The notes below the pieces were generated by a model. It was not told the DNA's origin. It was given only the letters and a program-made list of their open reading frames with translations, and ran no database searches. Position numbers and translations under genes: made by a program. 64,000 nucleotides of DNA, taken from positions 212,520 to 276,519 of the forward strand of contig WGNI01000003.1 of assembly GCA_016124655.1 (NCBI GenBank), in the 5' to 3' direction. Source of the stretch: Alphaproteobacteria bacterium (GTDB lineage: Bacteria > Pseudomonadota > Alphaproteobacteria > Caulobacterales > Aquidulcibacteraceae). Below, in pieces: positions 7,720-17,092 of the stretch (position 1 is its first letter; the number at the start of each line of letters is the position of its first letter).

Positions 7720-8030
7720 TCCGCGACGGCCACCGCGATGACGACCACGCCGACCAGAATGCCGATCAGCAGCCATTGATTGTCGGTGATGCCGGCGGTG
7801 TAGGCCTCGGCCTCTTCAGGCGTCAGCGCCACAATCTGGTAGCCGCTATCCTGAAGCTGCATGGCGCGCTGGGTTTGCGCCGCGTCGAGCCCGTAATGCT
7901 GTAAATCCTGTGCCGAGAAGGCCTGCGGTTCAGGCGTTCGGAACGCGGTTTGCTCGGCCGACGCCGTCGCCACGACCGCTTGAGAGAGCGCAAACGCCGC
8001 CACCGCAGTGCGGATCAGTTGAGCACGCAT
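7716..8030 (-). CDS. Small membrane protein, PA2779-like partner of the cysteine peptidase
   Basis: A 104-residue protein with an N-terminal signal peptide ending near ATASAEQ, a short polar middle (DLQHYGLDAAQTQRAM, then LTPEEAEAY) and a C-terminal transmembrane segment (WLLIGILVGVVVIAVAV). This signal-helix-TM layout directly before a C39-like peptidase matches the PA2779/PA2778 gene pair of other proteobacteria. Its stop overlaps the peptidase TTG start by 4 bp, implying coupled translation. Function unknown. Confidence 0.65.
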   Translation of the reverse strand: MRAQLIRTAVAAFALSQAVVATASAEQTAFRTPEPQAFSAQDLQHYGLDAAQTQRAMQLQDSGYQIVALTPEEAEAYTAGITDNQWLLIGILVGVVVIAVAVAD

Positions 8031-8287
8031 GTTTGCTCCTTTTCGAAAGCGCGCGAAATCCCCATCGCTTGCGCGCCGCTGCCTCCCCTACGCCCCGGCG
8101 CCAGCCAAAGTTCCCACAAAACCGTCGATCATTCAAATGCCGGGCCTTTTGAGGCGCGGCGGAGCGGGGTGGACGGACGCCCGCCCGGGGACCCTCGATT
8201 GTACAACACGGCGCGCCGCGCCTACACTGTGAAGGTTTCAGCCCGCCGCAACCATCGCCAGAGCGGGCGCGTCCAGGGAGGCTCTTC

Positions 8288-8932
8288 ATGCGCATTCTCA
8301 TCGCCTGCGCCGCCGCAGCGGCGGTCATGGTCGCCGTGGTCGACGCCCCCGCGCAGACCGCCGGAACCCCGCTGGTGGAGAACCGCGCGGCCTATCTCGC
8401 GCGCTGCCGCCAGGAGACGCTGGCGCGCTATCCCAGCATCCGCGCGCAGGTGGATGGCATCTGCGCCTCGAACTGGGATCAGGTCGTCGCCACGGGCCCC
8501 ATGGCCGAGGCGATCCTGGGCGCCGCGCCCGCCCCCGGCGCCGCCTTCAACCCGACCGCCGCGCGCGCCCGCCTCACCGCGCTGCGCGGCATGCACACCG
8601 AAGTCACCGCTGCGCCCAACGCCGGCGTCGCCATCAGCTGGAGCAGAGGCGCCGAGCCCATTCCCTTCAATCTGGAAGACGCGCTGCGCGTGCGCGGCGT
8701 CTCCCTGACACTGATCGGATGCCTGTCCTTTGGCGTCAGCGAAGGCACGAGCGTTTACCGCGCCAATGCGCCGGGCAAAGCGCCCTTCGCGCTGACGGTG
8801 CACTTCATGGGCGCGGCCGTCGCCAGCCAGTCGTCCATGTACGACATCAACGCCGACTTCAGCGGTCGCATGCCGAGCTTGGCCAGCTTACGCCGCACCG
8901 GCGACGAGTTCGCCGCCGCTTGCCCGAACTGA
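8288..8932 (+). CDS. Secreted protein of unknown function
   Basis: A 214-residue protein with a clear Sec signal peptide (MRILIACAAAAAVMVAVVDA, cleavage near PAQTAG). The mature part has Cys residues at YLARCRQE, DGICASNW, LIGCLSFG and AAACPN, which could form two disulfides in the periplasm. There is a purine-rich stretch (CCAGGGAGG) before the ATG. I do not recognise a domain. Confidence 0.7.
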   Translation: MRILIACAAAAAVMVAVVDAPAQTAGTPLVENRAAYLARCRQETLARYPSIRAQVDGICASNWDQVVATGPMAEAILGAAPAPGAAFNPTAARARLTALRGMHTEVTAAPNAGVAISWSRGAEPIPFNLEDALRVRGVSLTLIGCLSFGVSEGTSVYRANAPGKAPFALTVHFMGAAVASQSSMYDINADFSGRMPSLASLRRTGDEFAAACPN

Positions 8933-8962
8933 CCGTTCGCCGGCGCGCCCGGCCCTCGCCAA

Positions 8963-10546
8963 TTGCCTTCCCCGCGGCTTGACGCTCGCAGCCGAACGGG
9001 CGATGCGCGCTTGCGCCGGATCGCGGCGCGGGACCGGTTCTCTCCGCACGCTTTGCTTTCCGCTTCGTTCTCCCGCCGCGCCTTTCTCGCCGTCGCCGCA
9101 GCATTGAGCGGATGCGCAGCCCCGCGCACGCGCGGCAATGTCGTGCGCCTCGGCGTGGGCCTGGAGCCGCCGCATCTCGATCCCACCGCCGGCGCCGCCG
9201 CCGCGATCGACGAAGTGGTCTACGCCAATGTGTTCGAGGGCCTCACGCGCGTGACCGCGGACGGATCGGTCGCGCCGGCTCTGGCGCGCGCCTGGGAGCG
9301 CAGCGAAGACGGACGCGCCTACGTCTTCCATCTCTTTGAGGGCGCGCGCTTTCACGATGGCGCGCCGTGCACGGCCGACGATGTGGTGTTTTCACTCGAA
9401 CGCGCGCGCGCCGACGGCTCCACCAACGCGCAGAAGGAAGTGTTCGCCCCGATTGAAAGCGTCGCTGCGCTCGACGCAAAAACCGTGCGCGTGCGCCTCT
9501 CGCGCCCAGTCAGCGATTTCGCCGCCAACATGGCCTGGGGCGATGCGGTGATCGTCTCGCCCGCGAGCGCGGCGGCCAACAAGACGCACCCCATCGGCAC
9601 CGGCCCGTTCCGCTTCGATCACTGGGCGCGCGGCGCAATGATTTCGCTTGTGCGCAACACTGACTATTGGGGTCCCGCGCCCGCGCTGCAGGGCGCGCAA
9701 TTCCTGTTCATTCCTGACGCATCCGCGGCTTACGCAGCGCTGCTTTCAGGCGATGTCGATGGTTTCCCGGATTTTCCCGCGCCGGAGCTGTTGCCGCAGA
9801 TCCGCCGCGACGCACGCTTCAAGGTGCAGATCGGCGTCTCCGAGGGCGAAACGCTCCTCGCGATCAACAACGCGCGCCCTCCGTTCAACGATCTGCGCGT
9901 GCGCCGCGCGCTCAACCACGCCATCGATCGCACAGCGGTGATTCAAGGCGCTACCTTTGGTTTGGGAACCCCGATCGGCAGCCATTTCGCGCCCTCTCAT
10001 CCCGCTTATGTCGATCTCGCCGGCGCCTACCCCTACGACCCCGCCCGCGCACGTGCGCTGTTGCGCGAGGCGGGCCTGACGCAGGGCTTCGAAACCGCGA
10101 TCACGCTGCCGCCGACCGGGTATGCGCGCCGCGGCGGTGAAATCATCGCCGCCAATTTTCGCGCCGTGGGCGTCGAGGCGCGGCTGGAGAACATGGAATG
10201 GGCGCAGTGGCTTGAACAGGTTTTCGCCAACAAGAACTATGACCTGACGCTGATCTCGCACACCGAGCCCATGGATATCGGCATTTACGCGCGCGACGAT
10301 TATTATTTCAATTATCGCGATCCCGCCTTTAACGCGCTGATCGCTGCAGCGGATTCAGCGCCCACCGACGCAGCGCGCACCGCAGCGCTTCAGGCCGCGC
10401 AACGCAAGCTCTCTGCAGACGCCGTCAACGTGTTTCTGTTTCAATTGCCGAAAGTCGGCGTCTGGCGCAGCGATCTCACCGGCATGTGGGTCAACGCGCC
10501 CGCGCAGGCCAATGATCTCACCGCCATGGCCTGGAGCGCGGCGTGA
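8963..10546 (+). CDS. Peptide-type ABC importer, periplasmic substrate-binding lipoprotein (SBP family 5)
   Basis: About 527 residues. The SRRAFLAVAAALSGC segment reads as a twin-arginine signal with a lipobox, so the mature protein should be a periplasmic lipoprotein. The rest is an SBP_bac_5 fold: VVRLGVGLEPPHLDPT, VYANVFEGLTRV, ARFHDGAPCTADDVVFSLER, GTGPFRFDHW and PFNDLRVRRALNHAIDR. It binds peptides or similar solutes and delivers them to the permeases that follow. The ATG at 8963 leaves a long polar lead before the signal; a later non-ATG start is possible. First gene of a four-gene operon. Confidence 0.88.
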   Translation: MPSPRLDARSRTGDARLRRIAARDRFSPHALLSASFSRRAFLAVAAALSGCAAPRTRGNVVRLGVGLEPPHLDPTAGAAAAIDEVVYANVFEGLTRVTADGSVAPALARAWERSEDGRAYVFHLFEGARFHDGAPCTADDVVFSLERARADGSTNAQKEVFAPIESVAALDAKTVRVRLSRPVSDFAANMAWGDAVIVSPASAAANKTHPIGTGPFRFDHWARGAMISLVRNTDYWGPAPALQGAQFLFIPDASAAYAALLSGDVDGFPDFPAPELLPQIRRDARFKVQIGVSEGETLLAINNARPPFNDLRVRRALNHAIDRTAVIQGATFGLGTPIGSHFAPSHPAYVDLAGAYPYDPARARALLREAGLTQGFETAITLPPTGYARRGGEIIAANFRAVGVEARLENMEWAQWLEQVFANKNYDLTLISHTEPMDIGIYARDDYYFNYRDPAFNALIAAADSAPTDAARTAALQAAQRKLSADAVNVFLFQLPKVGVWRSDLTGMWVNAPAQANDLTAMAWSAA

Positions 10547-11499
10547 GACGGGTCCTGGCCGCGCGCGCGCTATCGCTGGCGTTCACGCTGATCGCGGCGA
10601 GCGCGGCGATCTTCATTCTCGTCGATGTCGCGCCCGGCGATCCCGCCGCCTTCATGATGGGGCTGAACGCCGATCCGCAATCGGTCGCCGCGCTGCGCGC
10701 CGAGCTCGGCCTCGATCAACCCGCTCTGCAACGGTATTTCTCCTGGATCATCGGCGTCGCGCACGGTGATTTCGGCTTGAGCTATACCTATCGCGTGCCG
10801 GTCGGCGAACTGATCTGGGAGCGCGCGCAGGTGTCGTTTCCGCTGACGCTGATCGCGCTGGGCTTGTCCACCGCGTTCGCGACCACGGCGGCGTTGTTCG
10901 CCGTGCATCAGCGCGGACGCTGGCCCGAGCAATTTATCATGGGCGGCGCGCAGCTCGGCCTCGCTATTCCCAATTTCTGGCTCGCCATCGTCCTGGCGCT
11001 GATCTTCTCCGCCGGCCTCGGCTGGTTTTCCGCCGGCGGCTTTCCCGGCTGGGACGCGGGGTTTTTCACCGCGCTGAATGCGCTGGTCTTGCCGGCGATT
11101 GCGCTCGCTTTGCCGCAAGCCGCGATCATGACGCGCGTATTGCGCACCGCGATGCTGGAGGCCATGGGCGAGGATTTCGTGCGCACCGCGCGCGCGAAAG
11201 GCGCCAGCCGCTGGCGCGCGCTAACGCGCCATGTTTTGCCCAACGCGCTCATTCCGTCGCTGACGATCCTGGGTCTGCAATTTTCCTTTCTGCTCGCCGG
11301 CGCGGTGATCGTTGAGAACGTGTTCTACTTGCCCGGTCTCGGCCGGCTCATTCTGCAGGCGGTAAACCAGCGCGACCTCATCGTCGTGCGCGGCGTCGTT
11401 CTGGTGCTGGTGGCGATCTCGGTGCTGGTCGCGTTCGCGGTCGACTTTCTCCATGCGCTTGCCGATCCGCGGCTGCGGCGCGCGGCGCAACCCGCATGA
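10543..11499 (+). CDS. Peptide-type ABC importer permease (DppB-like)
   Basis: A 318-residue inner-membrane permease with about six transmembrane helices and the cytoplasmic EAA loop (EDFVRTARAKGASRWRALTRHVLPNALIPS) that docks on the ATPase. The N-terminus carries VDVAPGDPAAFMMG as in DppB/OppB. The GTG start overlaps the SBP stop by 4 bp, so the subunits are translated in a coupled way. It pairs with the next permease. Confidence 0.92.
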   Translation: MRRVLAARALSLAFTLIAASAAIFILVDVAPGDPAAFMMGLNADPQSVAALRAELGLDQPALQRYFSWIIGVAHGDFGLSYTYRVPVGELIWERAQVSFPLTLIALGLSTAFATTAALFAVHQRGRWPEQFIMGGAQLGLAIPNFWLAIVLALIFSAGLGWFSAGGFPGWDAGFFTALNALVLPAIALALPQAAIMTRVLRTAMLEAMGEDFVRTARAKGASRWRALTRHVLPNALIPSLTILGLQFSFLLAGAVIVENVFYLPGLGRLILQAVNQRDLIVVRGVVLVLVAISVLVAFAVDFLHALADPRLRRAAQPA

Positions 11500-12320
11500 T
11501 GGCGTTCGCGCGCACGCGGCCCTCGCTTGCGACGGGCCTGGCGATCATCGCCATCATCGCCTTCGCCGCGCTCGCCTCGCTTGTGTGGACGCCGTACGAT
11601 CCCGCCGCCATCGATGTCGCGCGCGCGCTGAAGCCGCCATCGGCCGCGCACTGGCTCGGCGCCGACCCGATCGGGCGCGACGTCTTCTCCATGACGCTGG
11701 TCGGCGCGCGCGTGTCTTTGGCCGTGGCGCTAGGCGCGGTGTTGATTGGGCTCGCGATCGGCGCGCCGCTCGGACTTCTCGCCGCGACCGGCGGCTGGCG
11801 CGACGGCCCGATCATGCGCGTCAACGATGTCGTGTTCGCGTTTCCCGCACTGCTGTTGGCCATTCTCTTGACCACGCTCATCGGCCAATCCGGTCTGACC
11901 GCGATGATCGCCATCGCCATCTTCAACGTGCCGGTGTTTGCGCGCGTCACGCGCGGCGCCGCGCGCGCATTGTGGCGCAGAGATTACATTCTCGCCGCCC
12001 GCGCGGCCGGGGAATCCGCCGCAGCGATTTCGGTGCGCCATGTCGCGCCCAATCTGCTCGATCAGATTTTCGCCCAAGCCACCATTCAGGTCTCCACCGC
12101 CGTTCTTGCTGAAGCCGCCTTGTCCTATCTTGGTCTTGGCGTGCAGCCGCCCACGCCAAGCTGGGGCCGCATGCTGGCGGACGCGCAAACCTACGTGTTC
12201 CTCGCGCCCCATCTCGTGTTCGCGCCGGGCCTTGCCTTGATCGCCACCGTGCTCGGATTGAGTCTTGTCGGCGACGGCCTGCGTGACCTTTTCGATCCCC
12301 GCAACGAGCGTGCGCCATGA
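11496..12320 (+). CDS. Peptide-type ABC importer permease (DppC-like)
   Basis: A 274-residue second permease. The N-terminal helix is followed by HWLGADPIGRDVFSMTLVGARVSL, a hallmark of DppC/OppC. The EAA loop is present at RDYILAARAAGESAAAISVRHVAPNLL, then LSYLGLGVQPPTPSWGRML. It overlaps both neighbours by 4 bp (ATGA). With the DppB-like subunit it forms the membrane channel. Confidence 0.92.
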   Translation: MMAFARTRPSLATGLAIIAIIAFAALASLVWTPYDPAAIDVARALKPPSAAHWLGADPIGRDVFSMTLVGARVSLAVALGAVLIGLAIGAPLGLLAATGGWRDGPIMRVNDVVFAFPALLLAILLTTLIGQSGLTAMIAIAIFNVPVFARVTRGAARALWRRDYILAARAAGESAAAISVRHVAPNLLDQIFAQATIQVSTAVLAEAALSYLGLGVQPPTPSWGRMLADAQTYVFLAPHLVFAPGLALIATVLGLSLVGDGLRDLFDPRNERAP

Positions 12321-13894
12321 AAGCGCCGGTGCTCGACATTCAAGACTTGAATGTTTCCCTCGGCGCAACACGCGTGCTGCGCGGCGTGTCGCTGCAGGCG
12401 CATGCCGGCGAGATCACCGCCATTGTCGGCGCCTCCGGCTCCGGCAAGACCATGACGCTGCGCGCCGTCATGCACCTCTTGCCGCGCGCCGCGCGCACAA
12501 GCGGCCTCATCGCCGTCGAAGGCGAAACCATTTCTACCCATTCAGAAGACCAGATGAACGCGCTGCGCGGCGCCCGCATCGGCATGGTGTTTCAAGAGCC
12601 TTTGAGCGCGCTCAATCCCGTGCAGCGCATCGGCGCGCAGATCGCGGAAACCGTGCGCCTGCATCGCAAGACCGCCCGCGCCGAAGCCCAAGCGCTGGCG
12701 CTGCAGGCGCTCGCCGCCATGGGTCTTGCGCCGGACTTCGCGCGCCGCTTTCCCCATGAATTGTCCGGCGGCCAGCGCCAGCGCGCCTGCATCGCGATCG
12801 CCACCGCGCTGCATCCCCCGCTTCTCTTGGCCGACGAGCCCACCACCGCGCTCGACGTCACCACGCAGGCCCACATCCTCGATCTGTTCCGTACGCTCGC
12901 GCGCGACAGCGGCGCAGCCGTGGTGCTCGTCAGTCACGATCTTGCAACCGTGGAAAAACACGCCGACCGGATCATCGTGATGGAAGACGGCGCCGTGCGC
13001 GAAGCAGGACCCACCGCACAGCTCTTCGCCCAACCCAAAGAGGCCTACACCCGCGCGCTGATCGCAGCCTCCCATCCCCAGCCGAAACCCGCCGCGCGCT
13101 CGCCGGGCGAAACGCTCTTGAGCGTGCGCGACCTCTCCGTCACGCACACCAGCCGCTCGCTGCGCAATCGTCGCGAGATCGCAGCACTCAAGCGCGTCGC
13201 GTTTGACGTGCGCCGCGGCGAACGCGTCGCCGTGCTCGGCGAATCCGGCGCCGGCAAATCGACGCTCGCGCGCGCGCTTCTGGGCTTCGAACATCTCGAT
13301 AGCGGCGAGGTGCGCATCGATGGCGCATCGCTCTATGGCGCGCGCCCCGCCGAAGCCCGCGCGCTGCGGCGCAGGATTCAGATCGTGTTTCAAGATCCCT
13401 ACGCCAGCTTCAATCCGCGCCAGCGCATCGAAGACGCCTTAAGCGCGCCCTTGAGCCTGATCGATCCGCGCATGCCGCGCGAGGATCGCCGCGCGCGCGC
13501 CGCCGCGATGCTGCAACGCGTGGGCCTGAAGGAAGACGCGCTCGACCGCCACCCGCACGCCTTCTCCGGCGGTCAGCGTCAGCGCATCGCCATCGCACGC
13601 GCGCTGATGACCGAACCCGATATTGTCGTTTTCGATGAAGCGACTTCATCGCTCGATGTGCTCGTGCGTGAACAAATCCTGGCGCTGCTGCACGACATCG
13701 CCGCCGAACGCACGCTGGCTTCGCTGTTCATCACGCATGATCTGGTGCTGGCGCCGGCCGTGGCGGACCGCGTCATCCTCATGAAGGCCGGGGAGATCAT
13801 CGAAGACGCGCCCATCGCGGATTTCTTCGCCAACCCCCAGCACCCCTACGCAAAGGCGCTTCTGGCCGCGGCCCCGCGCCCCGCTCTCGCCTGA
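12317..13894 (+). CDS. Peptide-type ABC importer, fused two-domain ATPase (DppD-DppF type)
   Basis: A 525-residue protein with two complete nucleotide-binding domains. NBD1 (about 5-255): Walker A GASGSGKT, signature LSGGQRQRACIA, Walker B LLLADEPT. NBD2 (about 265-525): Walker A GESGAGKS, signature FSGGQRQRIAIARAL, Walker B IVVFDEATSSLD. Fused ATPases of this kind (as in YejF or GsiA) power the import of peptides, microcins or glutathione. Last gene of the overlapping operon; a TBDR follows 185 bp later on the same strand. Confidence 0.93.
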   Translation: MKAPVLDIQDLNVSLGATRVLRGVSLQAHAGEITAIVGASGSGKTMTLRAVMHLLPRAARTSGLIAVEGETISTHSEDQMNALRGARIGMVFQEPLSALNPVQRIGAQIAETVRLHRKTARAEAQALALQALAAMGLAPDFARRFPHELSGGQRQRACIAIATALHPPLLLADEPTTALDVTTQAHILDLFRTLARDSGAAVVLVSHDLATVEKHADRIIVMEDGAVREAGPTAQLFAQPKEAYTRALIAASHPQPKPAARSPGETLLSVRDLSVTHTSRSLRNRREIAALKRVAFDVRRGERVAVLGESGAGKSTLARALLGFEHLDSGEVRIDGASLYGARPAEARALRRRIQIVFQDPYASFNPRQRIEDALSAPLSLIDPRMPREDRRARAAAMLQRVGLKEDALDRHPHAFSGGQRQRIAIARALMTEPDIVVFDEATSSLDVLVREQILALLHDIAAERTLASLFITHDLVLAPAVADRVILMKAGEIIEDAPIADFFANPQHPYAKALLAAAPRPALA

Positions 13895-14079
13895 GGGGAA
13901 TGCGATTGCGCGCGCGCGCCCGCGCGGAAATGGCGGGAGCCGCTTTGCCCATGGAGGCCCCCGCCTTGACGCACGCGCCGACGCACTTTTCCCCCGCCCC
14001 GTTCACCGGACATGAACGCTTGCGCGCGCATGCCCAGAACGCGGGCCCGCGATCGCCCGCGCCAGGATGGAGACGCGCC

Positions 14080-16284
14080 ATGGCGCGATGGGCCTTCAGC
14101 GCGGCGGCCGCGCTTGCAGTCAGCGCCGGCGGCGCCCAGGCGCAAACAGTCGGCGAAGACGACATCATCGTCACCGCCCAGCGCCGCGAGCAGAACATCC
14201 AGGATGTCGGCCTCGCCGTCACCACGCTGAGCGGCGCGCAATTGGTCGAACAAGGCGTGGCGACCATCAACGGCCTGGAGAACATCGCCCCCAGCCTCGA
14301 TGCGGAAAACCAGTTCGGCTTCGGCCAGGTGTCGTTCACGCTGCGCGGCGTCGGCTTCAAGGATTACGCCACCAACAACGCGCCAACGGTCGGCGTCTAT
14401 ATCGACGAGGTCGCCTACACCGCGCCGGTGATGACGCAAGGCCTGTTGTTTGATGTCGCGCGCGTGGAAGTGCTGCGCGGCCCCCAAGGCACGCTCTATG
14501 GCCGCAACACGACTGGCGGCGCGATCAATGTGATCTCCGCGCGCCCGACCGAAAGCTTCGAATGGGGCGGCTACGGCGAACTGGGCTCTTACGGCTTGTT
14601 CAAAGGCGAAGCCTATGTCTCCGGCCCGCTCTCGGACCGCGTGCGCGGCCGCGTCGCGCTCGCAACGACTCAAGGCGGCGCCTGGCAGACCAATCGCGAG
14701 ACCGGCGTCGATCTCGGCAATCAGGATCGCGGCGCCGCCCGCGCGCAAGTGAATGTCGACGCCACCGACGCATTGTCGCTGTTGTTCAACGCCCATTACG
14801 TGCGCGATGAATCCGACGGCCTCGGCTTGCGCTTGTTCAAATCCACGCCGGCCGGCGCCGCCCATGCCGGGCGCCGCGATGCAAGCTGGGGCGCCTCGCC
14901 GGAATTCGCCGCCATCGTCGGCATTGCTCCTGATGAAAAGCCGTTCCGCGACAATGACGGCTACGGCGGCAGCCTCACCGCGCGCTACGATTTCGGCGCA
15001 GCGGACCTGACCTATATCGCCAGCCGCGAAACCTTCGACCGCCGCGAATACGCCGATTTCGACGCCGTGCCCCAAGGCGTCGCCGGCGTCTACTTCACCT
15101 CCGACATCACCGTCACGCAGCATGAAGCGCGGCTGGCCTCAACAGGCGATCAGCGCTTCGATTGGATCGCGGGCCTCTATTACGCCGAAGAAGAGCTCGA
15201 CGAACTCTACCAATCCGATTTCGTCGACAGTTTCGGCCCCGGCTTCGCCGTGCGCACGCCGTACCGCCAAGAAGTCGAAACCAAGAGCATTTTCGCGCAA
15301 GCGGAATTTCAAGCCACGCCGCGGCTCAATCTCATTGCCGGCGCACGCTACGAAGACGAACAGCGCGATCTCATTGGTCTCGGCACCTTCGCCTCCGGCT
15401 TCGGTCCGCTCAATTTCGCCAACGGCACGGTCGACGGCACGCTGGAGAACCGCAGCACCGACATGCAGGAATGGAGCGGCCGCCTCGCAGCGGAATACGC
15501 CTTCACGTCCGATGCGCTCGGCTATGTCTCCATCAGCCGCGGCGTGAAGTCCGGCGGCTTCACCGCCTACAACACGCTCAATCCCCAAGGCGTCGATCCG
15601 TTCGATCCAGAAATCCTGATCGCCTACGAAGCCGGCGCAAAGACCGAATGGTTCGGCGGCGCGCTGCGCGCCAACGGCGCGCTCTATTATTACGACTACA
15701 CCGATCAGCAGGTGCAGGGTGCGATCTTCGATGCGGGCCTGAACGCCATCGTCGGGAAAATCATCAATGCGCCGGAAAGCGAAATCTACGGCGCGGAACT
15801 CGAATTGTTCTGGCGCCCGATCGAGGCGATCTCGGTGCAGCAGACGTTCGGCTACGCCCACGGCGAGTTCCAGGAGTTCGACCTTCTCAACACCGCAGCG
15901 CCGCCCGCGACGATCGACTTGAGCGGCGAACGCATCGGCTTTCCAGAATTCACCTATTCCGGCGTCGTTTCGTATGACGGCGTGTTGCGCAATGGCCTGA
16001 ACTGGCGCGGCGCGCTCGACTATTCCTATCGCGGCGACACCGATCCGCCGCTGCTGCGGCCCGTCTCCGGCGAGGGCTATGGCGTCGACAGCTATTGGCT
16101 GGTCAACGCCACGCTGTCGCTGGCGTCGGACGCGCGCGGCTGGGAAGCAGCGCTGTGGGCGCGCAATCTCTTGGATGAAGAGGTTGAGGAAACCCGCAAC
16201 TTCTTCGCCGGCGCGGACTTCACGCCGGTCTCTGCGCCCGGCCTGCCGCGCATGATCGGCGTGCGCCTGTCGCTGCGCCAATAA
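14080..16284 (+). CDS. TonB-dependent outer-membrane receptor
   Basis: A 734-residue receptor. The signal peptide ends at GGAQAQ, followed directly by DDIIVTAQRREQNIQDVGLA (TonB box region and start of the plug). The plug contains VLRGPQGTLYGRNTTGGAINVIS, and the C-terminal barrel ends in an aromatic-poor but typical GVRLSLRQ strand. It transports a bulky ligand across the outer membrane using TonB-ExbBD. The start at 14080 is chosen because the signal peptide begins there and GGA-rich sequence precedes it; the upstream extension is low-complexity. Its place after a peptide ABC operon hints at a peptide or peptide-like ligand. Confidence 0.92.
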   Translation: MARWAFSAAAALAVSAGGAQAQTVGEDDIIVTAQRREQNIQDVGLAVTTLSGAQLVEQGVATINGLENIAPSLDAENQFGFGQVSFTLRGVGFKDYATNNAPTVGVYIDEVAYTAPVMTQGLLFDVARVEVLRGPQGTLYGRNTTGGAINVISARPTESFEWGGYGELGSYGLFKGEAYVSGPLSDRVRGRVALATTQGGAWQTNRETGVDLGNQDRGAARAQVNVDATDALSLLFNAHYVRDESDGLGLRLFKSTPAGAAHAGRRDASWGASPEFAAIVGIAPDEKPFRDNDGYGGSLTARYDFGAADLTYIASRETFDRREYADFDAVPQGVAGVYFTSDITVTQHEARLASTGDQRFDWIAGLYYAEEELDELYQSDFVDSFGPGFAVRTPYRQEVETKSIFAQAEFQATPRLNLIAGARYEDEQRDLIGLGTFASGFGPLNFANGTVDGTLENRSTDMQEWSGRLAAEYAFTSDALGYVSISRGVKSGGFTAYNTLNPQGVDPFDPEILIAYEAGAKTEWFGGALRANGALYYYDYTDQQVQGAIFDAGLNAIVGKIINAPESEIYGAELELFWRPIEAISVQQTFGYAHGEFQEFDLLNTAAPPATIDLSGERIGFPEFTYSGVVSYDGVLRNGLNWRGALDYSYRGDTDPPLLRPVSGEGYGVDSYWLVNATLSLASDARGWEAALWARNLLDEEVEETRNFFAGADFTPVSAPGLPRMIGVRLSLRQ

Positions 16285-16285
16285 A

Positions 16286-16325
16286 CAAAGCGCGCCGGCT
16301 GCGGGAACAGCCGGCGCGCGCACGT
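16286..16325 (-). terminator. Hairpin between convergent genes, terminator-like on the minus strand
   Basis: A 12-bp perfect stem (16290-16301 with 16308-16319) with a 6-nt loop. Read on the minus strand it is followed by TTTGTTTATT, giving a weak intrinsic terminator for the secreted-protein gene; it can also fold in the TBDR transcript. Confidence 0.6.
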
Positions 16326-16340
16326 CACGGCGGAATAGCG

Positions 16341-16820
16341 CTACTCGGTGTAAAGCTCCGACACCGTGAGAGTCGCCGCCTGCAGGCTGTTATTGCCGAA
16401 CGTGCCGACCCAGATGTCGTACTGGCCCGACGGCGGCGAATTCCAGCGCAGGCTCGGATTGAGCCCCTGATTGCCGCTGTCGTCGTCGCAATACCATTGC
16501 CCGTCCGGGCCGTTCACGACGAGCGTCGTGTCGGCGCTGGAATTGACCGAAATGATCAAGGGCAGCGATCCCGACATGTAGCTCACGCGGTAATCCGGCG
16601 CGTTGGCGATATAGCCGCGGCACGCACCGCCAATGGTTTGCGCGGAATCGATCTGCCCGCCCGATTGCAGGTTCACCCGGTACGGATCAGGCGTGAACCC
16701 CGCATTGAGCGTGATCGCCCCGTAAGTCGGGTTCTGATTGTAATTCTGCGCGTGCGCGGCGCCCGACGCCGCCGCGAAGATCGCCGCCGCCGCAGCAGCC
16801 GCTTGCCATGCCTTCTTCAT
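16341..16820 (-). CDS. Secreted protein with a PPC-like beta domain
   Basis: A 159-residue exported protein. The signal peptide starts MKKAWQAAAAA and is cut after GAAHAQ. The mature protein is one beta domain with GFTPDPYRV, GGACRGYIANAPDYRVSYMSG, DTTLVVNGPDGQWYCDDDSG and SGQYDIWVGTFG. Similar domains occur alone or attached to trypsin-like proteases in alphaproteobacteria, but no protease part is present here. Two Cys residues probably form a disulfide. Role unknown. Confidence 0.7.
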   Translation of the reverse strand: MKKAWQAAAAAAAIFAAASGAAHAQNYNQNPTYGAITLNAGFTPDPYRVNLQSGGQIDSAQTIGGACRGYIANAPDYRVSYMSGSLPLIISVNSSADTTLVVNGPDGQWYCDDDSGNQGLNPSLRWNSPPSGQYDIWVGTFGNNSLQAATLTVSELYTE

Positions 16821-16889
16821 CCCTACCCCTCCAAAACGCCCCGCCGCGACAACCGCGGCAGACGGCGGACCTGGGATCGCCACCCATCA

Positions 16890-17002
16890 GGGCCTGATCG
16901 TTTGAGATTGAAGCAATCTCAAACGTGAATCAGGCCCTCATTCGAAACCTGAGAGCGTGATGGCCGCCAAAACCGGTATCCACTTTTGGCTATCACGCTC
17001 TC
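16890..17002 (-). repeat. Dispersed two-hairpin element (copy 1, reverse orientation)
   Basis: Module 2 is a hairpin at 16890-16937 (GGGCCTGAT and GTTTGAGATT arms with their complements). Module 1 at 16951-17002 has 11-bp outer arms GAGAGCGTGAT/ATCACGCTCTC and an inner CCAAAA/TTTTGG stem around the core that reads AAAAGTGGATACCGGTTTT on the minus strand. The same core occurs at 22826 and 61353 with different but still complementary stems. Confidence 0.75.
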
Positions 17003-17092
17003 CGCGGGTGGATTCGCGCCGGAGCGAACGCTGCGCCCGACATGAACACTTGGCAAGCTACGCAGCGTTGCGGGCGAACGCGGTGACCCGCG

